Positions 35,308 through 43,252 of a stretch of DNA of 64,000 nt are shown one piece after another; the stretch's first letter is position 1, and each line of letters begins with the position of its first letter. A model generated the notes under the pieces. It saw only the letters and a list, made by a program, of their open reading frames with translations. It ran no database searches and had not been told where the DNA came from. This DNA is from Bisbaumannia pacifica (GTDB lineage Bacteria > Pseudomonadota > Gammaproteobacteria > Pseudomonadales > Halomonadaceae). The stretch spans positions 1-64,000 of the forward strand of contig NZ_BJUK01000020.1 of assembly GCF_007989625.1 (NCBI RefSeq), in the 5' to 3' direction. Made by a program: the position numbers and the translations under genes.

Positions 35308-36276
35308 TTACTGGTTTTCGACCACGTCCTGCAGGGAGTGCCACATCTCCTGGTCGCGCTCGGCGGTCCAGATGCGCGGGTCCGGGTACTCGCCACCGGC
35401 CTCGTCATAGCAGCGGGTGATATCGAAGGGCAGGCAGTGATCGAAGATCACCCAGTGGCCGTATTTGGGCTTCATCAGCGCGTAGGTCTCGGCGTAGCAC
35501 TCGGAGAGCGACTTGCCGGCGGCCTTGCCCGCCTTGACGCTGTTGTACATGGTCAGCAGGAAGTCGCGGGTGCCCTCGATGGCCTCGCGGCACAGTGCCG
35601 GGGTGGTCAGGGCGTCGCCGCGGCCGGGGACCAGTTGCTCGGGCTCCAGGGCCAGCAGCTTGTCGAGGGTGGCCGGCCACTCCTCGTGGTAGGCGTCGCC
35701 GCTGTAGGGGGTGGCGCCGTACTCCACCTGGTCGCCGGAGAAGAGCACCTTCTCTTCGGGCAGCCAGACCACGGTGTCGCCCCGGGTGTGGCCCTTGCCC
35801 AGGTGCATGATGCGCACCTCGCGGTTGCCCATGAAGACGGTCAGCTCGCGCTCGAAGACGACGTTCGGCCAGGTCAGGCCGGGCACCGAGTCGACGCCCT
35901 GGAAGAGGCGCGGGAAGCGACCCACCTCGGACTCGTAGTCCTGCTGGCCGCGCTCCTTGATCAGCTCATAGGTGTTGCGGCTGGCATAGATGTTCTCGGC
36001 CTCGTAGGCGGAGGCGCCCAGCACCCGTACCGCGTGGTAGTGGCTCATCACCACATGCTTGATGGGCAGGTCGGTGACCTCGCGGATCCGGCGGATCACG
36101 TCCTGGGCCATGATCGGCGTGGCCTGGGTGTCCACCACCATGACGCTGTCGTCGCCGATGATGATGCCGGTGTTGGGGTCGCCCTCGGCGGTATAGGCAT
36201 AGAGGCCGTCGGCGAGCTTGGTGAAGCTGACCTGCTTCTCTTCGGTATCGGCGTGGGATGCGAACTGCTTGCTCAT
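35308..36276 (-). CDS. Metallo-beta-lactamase-fold hydrolase of the homogentisate operon
   Basis: 322 residues from the ATG after GCGGAGGAATC. The MBL fold is clear (GIIIGDDSVMVVDTQAT, MHLGKGHTRGDTVVWLPEEKVLFSGD). The canonical HxHxDH metal motif instead reads HYHAVR, so the Asp and third His are replaced by Val and Arg. At most one metal site is likely intact. First gene of the operon, 64 bp before mhaA. Its role in aromatic catabolism is unknown; a thioester or lactone hydrolase is one possibility. Confidence 0.85.
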   Translation of the reverse strand: MSKQFASHADTEEKQVSFTKLADGLYAYTAEGDPNTGIIIGDDSVMVVDTQATPIMAQDVIRRIREVTDLPIKHVVMSHYHAVRVLGASAYEAENIYASRNTYELIKERGQQDYESEVGRFPRLFQGVDSVPGLTWPNVVFERELTVFMGNREVRIMHLGKGHTRGDTVVWLPEEKVLFSGDQVEYGATPYSGDAYHEEWPATLDKLLALEPEQLVPGRGDALTTPALCREAIEGTRDFLLTMYNSVKAGKAAGKSLSECYAETYALMKPKYGHWVIFDHCLPFDITRCYDEAGGEYPDPRIWTAERDQEMWHSLQDVVENQ

Positions 36277-36339
36277 GATTCCTCCGCTCGGTCGGGGCCG
36301 CAGGGGAACGGCGCCTTGTCGTTGGTGTGTCGGGATAAT

Positions 36340-36355
36340 AGTTTCTTTTGAAACT
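36340..36355. promoter_or_regulatory. 16-bp dyad before the homogentisate operon
   Basis: AGTTTC-TTTT-GAAACT, perfect six-base arms, 64 bp upstream of the MBL gene start. It lies in the 298-bp divergent space shared with the first TRAP binding-protein gene. A repressor site for the homogentisate genes is plausible; no regulator gene lies beside it. Confidence 0.45.
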
Positions 36356-36574
36356 TGTTGTCTAGCCATGGTCACCTGGTGGCCGACCGGTCAGGCGCTG
36401 GTCCGCGTTGTTAAGGCCAAGAAATCAGTGGCTTGTTCGATGGGTAGACTTAAGTCTAGTCGATTGCATTGAGGTAAATGGTTGCGATCGAGAGCAGTTG
36501 CCGGGCAAGGTTGTCGCCGATAACGCCTAACAATGATGTCGATGCGCGCATCGGCCACGACAAGGAACTCGACC

Positions 36575-37639
36575 ATGCATCACGCCACTCGCCTGCTGCT
36601 GGGTGCCGCCGCCGCTTTCTGCCTGAGCGCTCCGGCTCTGGCCCAGACTGAGGCCCAGACCACCCTAACCGTCAGCACCTGGGGCGGTCCCAACCACGGC
36701 GTCAACACCATCGTCTGGCCCACCTGGAAGGCCTGGATCGAGGAGGCCACCGAGGGGCGCGTGACCCTCGACGTGGTCCACGACATGGGCCCGCCCGCCT
36801 CGCAGATGGATATCGTCGCCGACGGCATCGCCGATGCCAGCTGGATCTTCCATGCCCATATGGCCGGCCGCTTCCTGGCCACCCAGTTGCCGGAATTCCC
36901 CACCTTCGAGGAGTTCTCCTCGGAGGACGCCTCCGCCGCCTACTGGCATACCCATCGGGAACACCTGGCCCAGGCCGAGGAGCACCGCGGCGTCGATGTG
37001 GTCGCCATGGGGGTGCATGGCCCGGGGCAGGTCTTTACCCGCGATGCCGTGGCCGATCTCGATGATCTGGCGGGCCTGCGGCTGCGGGTCGGTGGCGGGG
37101 TGATGAGCGGCCTGGCGGAGGCCCTGGGGGTCACCGGCGTGGCCCTGCCGCCCACCGGCGTCTACGAGGCGGCCTCCCAGGGCGTGGTGGATGGCGCCAT
37201 GCTGACCCTGGAGAGCCTGCGCAGCTTCCGGGTCGCCGAGGTGGCGCCGCATACCCTGACGGTGGATGGCGGCTTCTATCGCGGCAGTTTCGCCATCGTG
37301 GTCAACCCGATGTTCTGGGAGCGGGTCTCCGCCGAGGATCGCCAGGCCATCGAGGCGGTCTCCGGCGAGTCCCTCTCGCGGCTGTTCGGCTACATGATGG
37401 ATGTCTCCGACGAGCGTGGCGTGGCCTTCGGCGAGGAGCAGGGGCAGGTCACCCAGGCCCTGGACGACGCCGGTATCGCGCGGCTGCAGGAGATCACCGA
37501 CGAGCTGATCGCCGCCTGGTCGGTGGAGGTCGCCGAGCGGGGCGTCGAGGCGGAGGCGGCCCTGGAGGCGTTCCGCGAGCAGCTCGCCCGGGCCGCCGAG
37601 GCCGAGGGCATCGCTTCCCGGGTCGTGGAGCCCCGATGA
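36575..37639 (+). CDS. dctP: TRAP transporter periplasmic binding protein (copy 1)
   Basis: 354 residues with signal peptide LLLGAAAAFCLSAPALA. The DctP fold is indicated by LTVSTWGGPNHGVNTIVWPTW, the GLRLRVGGG arginine that normally anchors a carboxylate, and TGVYEAASQGVVDGAM. It should deliver an organic acid to a DctQM permease. It lacks its own permease genes and is followed by a hairpin and 490 bp before a close paralogue that does have them. ATG chosen because AAGGA lies nine bases before it. Confidence 0.92.
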   Translation: MHHATRLLLGAAAAFCLSAPALAQTEAQTTLTVSTWGGPNHGVNTIVWPTWKAWIEEATEGRVTLDVVHDMGPPASQMDIVADGIADASWIFHAHMAGRFLATQLPEFPTFEEFSSEDASAAYWHTHREHLAQAEEHRGVDVVAMGVHGPGQVFTRDAVADLDDLAGLRLRVGGGVMSGLAEALGVTGVALPPTGVYEAASQGVVDGAMLTLESLRSFRVAEVAPHTLTVDGGFYRGSFAIVVNPMFWERVSAEDRQAIEAVSGESLSRLFGYMMDVSDERGVAFGEEQGQVTQALDDAGIARLQEITDELIAAWSVEVAERGVEAEAALEAFREQLARAAEAEGIASRVVEPR

Positions 37640-38132
37640 GCGAAGCGCTCATCTGATACCGCCCCCGGTGCAAATCGACAGGCTTTGTGGTGTTGGTCGT
37701 GACGGGGGGCGAGAGGGGGCGAGACCGCGCCCCCTCGTTGCCGCAGATTTTTCCGGCGGTATGTGGGATGACACGATAAAGCTCTGAGTTATTTCCAATA
37801 TGTGTGGGTTTTGTGGGGCTTGCCTCCGGATAACCCCCTAATGGCCTTCTGTTTGTGGGCCAGGCCGCGGCCTTCCCGGGAAAACCGTTTGTGCGCTAAT
37901 AAGTCAGTAGGTTTCTGATAATTAAATATTTAACTCCCGTTAGACCTATGTCTTATGCGCCATTCGTCGCGCTGCCATTGCGCCAACGCCGGGACGCCGG
38001 GCATGGTATGCACGACGTGTTTCGTTAAAAAAACTAGAAGACAAAAATTCGTATCACGTTTCGGCGAGTCCCGCCGGCTATTCCAACAACAGCAAATCGT
38101 GTCGCCGTCCGGTGGCGACGAAGGGAGTGACC
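37640..38132 (+). promoter_or_regulatory. 493-bp spacer between the two TRAP binding-protein genes
   Basis: No convincing gene. It holds a terminator-like hairpin (37713-37736) and then AT-rich stretches unlike the surrounding DNA (for example ATAATTAAATATTTAAC near 37920). These suit an independent promoter for the second binding-protein gene. Short open frames here lack ribosome sites and family resemblance. Confidence 0.5.
37713..37736 (+). terminator. Hairpin after TRAP binding protein 1
   Basis: Arms GAGGGGGCG and CGCCCCCTC with a six-base loop, then GTTGCCGCAGATTTTT. It lies 73 bp after the stop codon, so it would separate copy 1 from the copy 2-dctQM unit. Confidence 0.65.
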
Positions 38133-39203
38133 ATGCACAAGAAGACCGCCAGCCTGATGATCGGCGCCCTAGCCGCCGCATCCCTGAGCACCTCGGCCCT
38201 GGCCCAGACCACCATCACCGTCAGCACCTGGGCCGGCCCCAACCATGGCATCAATACCATCGTCTGGCCCACCTGGAAGGCCTGGATCGAGGAAGCCACC
38301 GAAGGGCGGGTGACCCTGGACGTGGTCCACGACATGGGGCCGCCCGCCTCCCAGATGGAGATGGTGGCCGACGGCATCGCCGATGCCACCTGGGTCTTCC
38401 ATGGCTACAACACCGGACGCTTCGAGCTGACCAAGCTGCCGGAATTCCCCACCTTCGAGGAGTTCTCCTCCGAGGATGCCTCCGCCGCCTACTGGCGCAC
38501 CCACCAGGAGTACCTGGCCGAGGCCGGCGAGCATCGCGGCGTGGACGTGGTGGCCGCCGGCGTCCATGGCCCGGGCTGGATCTTCAGCCGCGAGCAGTAC
38601 GACAGCCTGGATGACCTGCGCGGCGAGCGCATCCGCGTCGGCGGCGGGGTCATGGGCGATCTCTCCACTGCCCTGGAGCTGACCGGCGTGGCCCTGCCGC
38701 CCACCGGCGTCTACGAGGCGGGCTCCCAGGGCGTCATCGACGGCGCCATGCTGGTGCCGGAGGGCCTGCGCAGCTTCCGCGTCGCCGAGGTCTTCCCGCA
38801 TACCCTCCGGGTGGATGGCGGCTTCTATCGCGGCAGCTTCACCATCGTCGTCAACCCGATGATCTGGGATCGGGTCTCCGAGGAGGATCGGGCGGCCATC
38901 GAGGCGGTCTCCGGCGAGCGGCTGTCGCGGCTGTTCGGCTATATGTTCGACACCGTGGACGTGCGCGGCGTGACCTTCGCCGAGGAGCAGGGCCACACCT
39001 TCACCGACCTGGGGGACGCGGACCTCGAGACCCTGCGCGGCATCAGCGACGACCTGGTCGAGTCATGGGCCGAGACGGTCACCGAGAGCCGCGGCATCGA
39101 CGCCCGCGCCGCCATGGCCTACTTCCACGAGCAGCTGGATGCGGCCGCCGAGGAAGAGGGCGTGGCCGCCCTGGTGCCCGATACCATCGTGCCGGCCGAG
39201 TAA
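38133..39203 (+). CDS. dctP: TRAP transporter periplasmic binding protein (copy 2)
   Basis: 356 residues with signal peptide MIGALAAASLSTSALA. It is very similar to copy 1 over the whole length: ITVSTWAGPNHGINTIVWPT and FPTFEEFSSEDASAAYW are nearly or fully identical. Differences concentrate in scattered positions such as HAHMAG against GYNTGR. Conserved RIRVGGG provides the presumed carboxylate-binding arginine. It leads directly into dctQ (12 bp) and dctM, so this copy is the resident binding protein of the permease. Confidence 0.93.
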   Translation: MHKKTASLMIGALAAASLSTSALAQTTITVSTWAGPNHGINTIVWPTWKAWIEEATEGRVTLDVVHDMGPPASQMEMVADGIADATWVFHGYNTGRFELTKLPEFPTFEEFSSEDASAAYWRTHQEYLAEAGEHRGVDVVAAGVHGPGWIFSREQYDSLDDLRGERIRVGGGVMGDLSTALELTGVALPPTGVYEAGSQGVIDGAMLVPEGLRSFRVAEVFPHTLRVDGGFYRGSFTIVVNPMIWDRVSEEDRAAIEAVSGERLSRLFGYMFDTVDVRGVTFAEEQGHTFTDLGDADLETLRGISDDLVESWAETVTESRGIDARAAMAYFHEQLDAAAEEEGVAALVPDTIVPAE

Positions 39204-39215
39204 ACGGAGCGCCCT

Positions 39216-39776
39216 ATGCAGACCCTGGCGACTCGAGCGGCACGGCTCGGCCTGGTATTGCAGCGCGGCCTGGAGGGGGTGGCGGGTGCCACCCTCTTCG
39301 CCCTGATGCTGCTGACCACCGCCGACGTGACCGGCCGCTACTTCTTCAACCACCCCATCCTCGGCACCGTGGAGCTGACCCAGCTGATGCTGGCGGCGGT
39401 GGTCTTCCTCTCCCTGCCGGTGGTGTGCTGGCGCGAGGCGCATATCAGCGTCGACCTGCTCGATGCGGTCTTCCCCAAGGGGCTGATCTGGTTCCGTCAG
39501 CTGGTGGTCAACGGCGTCTGTGGCGCGGCCCTGTGGGTGATGACCGGCCGGGTCTGGGCGCTGGGTGAGCGGGCCTTCGCCTGGGGCGACGTCACCGAGT
39601 TCCTGCGCATTCCCATCGGTTACCTGATCTATCTGATGGCGCTGATGCTGGGTGTCTCGACCCTGCTGCTGGGGCTGCGCGCCCTGGGCTATCTGCTCGA
39701 GGGGCTGCGGATCATCGAGCGCGGCGGGCCGCTGAGTCCCGAACGCGATACGACCGACAAGGGGGATGCGGCATGA
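39216..39776 (+). CDS. dctQ: TRAP transporter small permease subunit
   Basis: 186 residues with four hydrophobic helices, the DctQ layout. Typical stretches are TTADVTGRYFFNHPILGTVELTQLMLAAVVF and the conserved CWREAHISVDLL. It partners DctM in sodium-driven uptake of organic acids. Its last bases overlap the dctM start (ATGA), so the two are translationally coupled. Confidence 0.94.
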   Translation: MQTLATRAARLGLVLQRGLEGVAGATLFALMLLTTADVTGRYFFNHPILGTVELTQLMLAAVVFLSLPVVCWREAHISVDLLDAVFPKGLIWFRQLVVNGVCGAALWVMTGRVWALGERAFAWGDVTEFLRIPIGYLIYLMALMLGVSTLLLGLRALGYLLEGLRIIERGGPLSPERDTTDKGDAA

Positions 39777-41068
39777 TCGAGGCACTCTACGGTTTCGCGG
39801 CCCTACTGCTGCTGGTCTTCCTGCGCCTGCCGCTGGCTTTCGCCATGGGCATCGTCGGCTTCGTGGGCTTCTACGTCATCACCGGCAACTGGAACGCCGC
39901 CGAGGCGATGGCCGCGCGGCGGGTGGTGGACACCGCCATGAACTACGGCCTGTCGGTGATTCCGCTGTTTATCCTGATGGGCAACTTCGTCTCCCACGCC
40001 GGCCTCTCGGACGCCCTGTTCCGGGCCTCCAACGGCTTCCTGGGACACCGCAAGGGCGGTCAGGCGATGGCCACCATCGTCGCCTGTGGCGGCTTCAGCG
40101 CCATCTGCGGCTCGAGCCTGGCCACCGCCGCCACCATGGGGCGAGTGGCCATGCCGCAGATGCGCAAGTACGGTTACCAGGACTCCCTGGCCTCGGCGGC
40201 CATCGCCGCCGGGGGCACCCTGGGGATCCTGATTCCGCCCAGCGTGATGCTGGTGATCTACGGCATCCTCACCGAGACCAGTATCCGCGAGCTGTTCGCG
40301 GCGGGCTTTATCCCCGGCATCCTGGGCATCGTGCTCTACCTGCTGGCGGTGAAGTGGGTGCTGTGGCGCGACCCGAGCGCCGGGCCGGCCGGGGAGAGGG
40401 TGCCCTGGGCGGAGCGCTTTGCCGCCCTGAAGAGCGTGGGCAGCACCCTGGCGCTGTTCGTGCTGGTGATCGGCGGTATCTACCTGGGGGTGTTCACGCC
40501 CACCGAGGCGGCGGGGATCGGCGCCATGGGCGCCTTCGTGATCGCCCTGCTGCGCCGGGCGCTGACCCCGCAGGTGGTGATGAACGTGCTGATGGACACG
40601 GTGCGCACCACGGCGATGCTCTTCGCGGTGGTGCTGACGGCGCTGATCTTCGCCAACTTCATCAACCGCGCCGGCCTGCCGGACGACCTGCTGGCCTTCG
40701 TCAATGGCCTGGAGGTGGCGCCCTTCATGGTGATCCTGGTGATCCTGGCGATCTACGTGCTGCTGGGCTGCGTGTTCGAGAGCATGTCGATGATGCTGCT
40801 CACCGTGCCGGTGTTCTTCCCGGTGGTGGCGGGGCTGGGCTTCGACCTGGTGTGGTTCGGCATCCTGGTGGTGATCGTCATCGAGATCAGCCTGATCACG
40901 CCGCCGGTGGGGATGAACGTCTTCGTGTTGCGGGCGGTGCTGCCGGACGTCTCGACGGGGACCATCTTCCGCGGGGTGACGCCCTTCTGGTTCGCCGGCA
41001 TGGCGCGGGCGCTGCTGGTGCTGGTGTTCCCGGGCATCGTGCTGTTGCTGCCCCAGTTGCTCTACTAG
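39773..41068 (+). CDS. dctM: TRAP transporter large permease subunit
   Basis: 431 residues with about 12 helices. DctM-family stretches include LRLPLAFAMGIVGFVG, the CGGFSAICGSSLATAATMGRVAMPQM loop and LGILIPPSVMLVIYGILTE, plus the C-terminal LITPPVGMNVFVLR. It forms the transport channel with DctQ. The substrate is unknown; the neighbourhood (homogentisate operon on one side, hydroxyacid oxidation on the other) hints at an aromatic or hydroxy acid. A strong terminator follows 12 bp later. Confidence 0.95.
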   Translation: MIEALYGFAALLLLVFLRLPLAFAMGIVGFVGFYVITGNWNAAEAMAARRVVDTAMNYGLSVIPLFILMGNFVSHAGLSDALFRASNGFLGHRKGGQAMATIVACGGFSAICGSSLATAATMGRVAMPQMRKYGYQDSLASAAIAAGGTLGILIPPSVMLVIYGILTETSIRELFAAGFIPGILGIVLYLLAVKWVLWRDPSAGPAGERVPWAERFAALKSVGSTLALFVLVIGGIYLGVFTPTEAAGIGAMGAFVIALLRRALTPQVVMNVLMDTVRTTAMLFAVVLTALIFANFINRAGLPDDLLAFVNGLEVAPFMVILVILAIYVLLGCVFESMSMMLLTVPVFFPVVAGLGFDLVWFGILVVIVIEISLITPPVGMNVFVLRAVLPDVSTGTIFRGVTPFWFAGMARALLVLVFPGIVLLLPQLLY

Positions 41069-41080
41069 CGTCGTTACGCC

Positions 41081-41122
41081 CGACAAAAAGGCCGACCCTC
41101 GAGAGGGTCGGCCTTTTTGTCG
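41081..41122. terminator. Strong bidirectional terminator
   Basis: A 20-bp perfect stem with the core GGCCGACCCTC and a two-base loop, flanked by AAAAA on one side and TTTTT on the other. It lies between convergent dctM and the MarR-family gene. Confidence 0.93.
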
Positions 41123-41135
41123 TCTGCCGGTCGAG

Positions 41136-41612
41136 TCAGGGCGTCGCTTCGCCCTCGGCGAGGCGATCCACCCGCCGTTGTACCTTGTCGAGGAGCTCGT
41201 TGAGCAGCAGTCGCTCGCCGGGGCTCAGCGTTTCGGCATAGGCGGCGTTGCGCGCCCGCGAGATCACCACGGCACGCGCGAAGAGGCGCTCCCCCTCCTC
41301 GGTCAGGGTCAACCAGGCGCGCCGGGAATCCCTGGGATCGGCCCGGCGGGCGATCAGGCCACGCCCCAGCAGGGCCTGGCTGGCGCGGCTGATCCAGCCC
41401 TTGTCGATGCGCGTGCGGCGGGCGATGTCCATCACCGAGGAGTGCCCCGCCTCGCCGATGCAGGCCAGCACCTGCCACTCGCTTAGCGCCAGGTCGAAGT
41501 CCTCGCCGGTGGAGGCGGCGGCGATCTTGTTCATGGAGTTGGTCAGGCGGATCAGCCGGAAGCTGAGCAGCTCGTCGAGGCTGAAGGCCTCGCCGTCGAC
41601 GGTGTCGGTCAT
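41136..41612 (-). CDS. MarR-family transcriptional regulator
   Basis: 158 residues. The winged helix region reads VMDIARRTRIDKGWISRASQAL, then RGLIARRADPRDSRRAWLTLTEEG, which is the MarR recognition helix and wing. It is the last gene of a minus-strand group after a Rieske protein (53 bp gap) and may have its own promoter. It is a candidate regulator of the divergent hydroxyacid cluster; the TTG-N6-CAA dyads at 44623 and 44909 would suit a MarR dimer. Confidence 0.9.
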   Translation of the reverse strand: MTDTVDGEAFSLDELLSFRLIRLTNSMNKIAAASTGEDFDLALSEWQVLACIGEAGHSSVMDIARRTRIDKGWISRASQALLGRGLIARRADPRDSRRAWLTLTEEGERLFARAVVISRARNAAYAETLSPGERLLLNELLDKVQRRVDRLAEGEATP

Positions 41613-41665
41613 GGGGCACTCTTGGGTGGCGATACGACTGCGGGCCGGAGGCCGGCAGGCCTACT

Positions 41666-42052
41666 CTACGATGCGCCGGCGCCGATCACCAGCCAGCCGT
41701 TCTCGGCCACTTCGAGGGGCACCGCATCCAGGCCATCGCCGGCGCCGGGGCCACCGAGGCCGGCACCGCTCTCGGCACAGAACCTCGCCTGGTGGCTGCT
41801 GCAAATCAGCTGGCGGCCATCCTCGCTGAGCACCCGGGGGCCCTGCTGATCGAGGGGCAGGTACTGATGGGAGCAGGCGTTGACATAGGCCCGGGGGCGG
41901 CCATTCGCCAGCCGCACCAGCAGCAGGGGGAAGCGTCCCTTGTGGCTCTCCACGCTCAGGCAGCGGCTGCTGCCCGGCCTCAGGGCCGCCGCCTCGATCA
42001 CCGGGGTGCCGGGGGGCGGGGCGCTGCGATAGCTCTGCCAGGCGTGGCTCAT
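41666..42052 (-). CDS. Small Rieske [2Fe-2S] protein
   Basis: 128 residues. The two cluster-binding boxes are NACSHQYLPLD (Cys-x-His) and LICSSHQARF (Cys-x-x-His), the ferredoxin-like Rieske pattern. No membrane anchor. The ATG overlaps the stop of the hydroxyacid dehydrogenase gene by four bases. It could pass electrons from that flavoenzyme to an acceptor, which would be an unusual arrangement for this dehydrogenase family. The electron-transfer link is inferred from coupling of the genes. Confidence 0.9.
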   Translation of the reverse strand: MSHAWQSYRSAPPPGTPVIEAAALRPGSSRCLSVESHKGRFPLLLVRLANGRPRAYVNACSHQYLPLDQQGPRVLSEDGRQLICSSHQARFCAESGAGLGGPGAGDGLDAVPLEVAENGWLVIGAGAS

Positions 42053-43233
42053 GGTCGTTCTCCTCGTGGGGCGGTTCGGGGCGGCTGGGGGTAGCTGCCG
42101 GGGCGCAGGATACGGGTGTCCACGTCATGGATATCGCGCAGGCCGCATAGCGCCAGGGTGGTATCCAGCTCCTTGTGGATGATCCGCAGGCACTCCTCGA
42201 CGCCCTCCTGGCCCAGGGCCCCCAGCCCATAGAGGAAGGCGCGGCCGATATAGGCGCCCTTGGCGCCGAGGGCCAGGGCCTTGAGCAGGTCCTGGCCGGA
42301 GCGGATGCCGCCGTCCAGGTGCACCTCGCAGCGGCTGCCCACGGCGGCGACGATGGCCGGCAGGGCGCGGATGCTGGACGAGGCGCCATCCAGCTGGCGG
42401 CCGCCGTGGTTGGAGACGACGATGGCATCGGCGCCGGCGGCCACCGCCTGCTCGGCGTCTTCCGGCTCGAGGATGCCCTTGATCACCAGCTTGCCGCCCC
42501 AGCGTTCCTTGATCCAGGCGACGTCGTCCCAGCTCAGGCTGGGGTCGAACTGGCCGGCGGTCCATTTGGCCAGCTCGCCCAGGTCGGTGGCGTCCTGCAC
42601 ATGGCCGGCCAGGTTGCCGAAGGTGCGTCGCCGGGTGCGGGCCATGCCCAGGCACCAGCGCCACTTGGTGGCCAGGTCGAGCAGGTTGCGGGGCGTGGGG
42701 CGCGGCGGCACCGTCAGGCCGTTGATGATGTCCTTGTGGCGCTGGCCGAGGATCTGCAGGTCGGCGGTCAGCACCAGGGCCGAGCAGCCCGCCGCCTTGG
42801 CGCGATCGATCAGCCGGCCGATGAAGTCCCGGTCGCGCATCACATAGAGCTGGAACCAGAAGGGGCGCGAGGTGTGTTCGGCGACGTCCTCGATGGAGCA
42901 GATGCTCATGGTGGAGAGGGTGAAGGGCACGCCGAAGGCCTCGGCGGCGCGGGCGGCGAGGATCTCGCCGTCGGCGTGCTGCATGCCGGTCAGGCCGGTG
43001 GGGGCCAGGGCCAGCGGCAGGCTCACCCGCTCGCCGAGCATCTCGCTGGCCAGGCGGCGATCGCTCATGTCCACCATCACCCGCTGGCGCAGCCCGATGG
43101 CGGCGAAGTCGTCGCCATTGGCCCGGTAGGTGCTCTCGGTCCAGGCACCGGAGTCCACGTAGTCATAGAACATCCTCGGCACCCGGCGTCGTGCTAGGCG
43201 CTGCAGGTCGTCGATGCAGGTGATGGTCGGCAT
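42049..43233 (-). CDS. FMN-dependent alpha-hydroxy acid dehydrogenase
   Basis: 394 residues of the LldD/mandelate dehydrogenase family. FMN and active-site segments visible are LALAPTGLTGMQHADGE, WFQLYVMRDR (as FWFQLYVMRD), LVLTADLQILGQR, VIKGILEPEDAEQA, the catalytic His in VVSNHGGRQLDG and LDGGIRSGQDLLKALALGA. It oxidises a 2-hydroxy acid such as L-lactate, glycolate or mandelate to the oxoacid. Grouped with an Nramp-like carrier upstream (19 bp) and a Rieske protein downstream (overlap). Confidence 0.93.
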   Translation of the reverse strand: MPTITCIDDLQRLARRRVPRMFYDYVDSGAWTESTYRANGDDFAAIGLRQRVMVDMSDRRLASEMLGERVSLPLALAPTGLTGMQHADGEILAARAAEAFGVPFTLSTMSICSIEDVAEHTSRPFWFQLYVMRDRDFIGRLIDRAKAAGCSALVLTADLQILGQRHKDIINGLTVPPRPTPRNLLDLATKWRWCLGMARTRRRTFGNLAGHVQDATDLGELAKWTAGQFDPSLSWDDVAWIKERWGGKLVIKGILEPEDAEQAVAAGADAIVVSNHGGRQLDGASSSIRALPAIVAAVGSRCEVHLDGGIRSGQDLLKALALGAKGAYIGRAFLYGLGALGQEGVEECLRIIHKELDTTLALCGLRDIHDVDTRILRPGSYPQPPRTAPRGERP

Positions 43234-43252
43234 GGTCGGGGCCTCCCTGGCC

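Noticed and set aside
37955-38614. Open frame running from the TRAP spacer into dctP copy 2
   Set aside because: Out of frame with the clear DctP product and Arg/Gly-rich. The spacer part has no ribosome site or homology.
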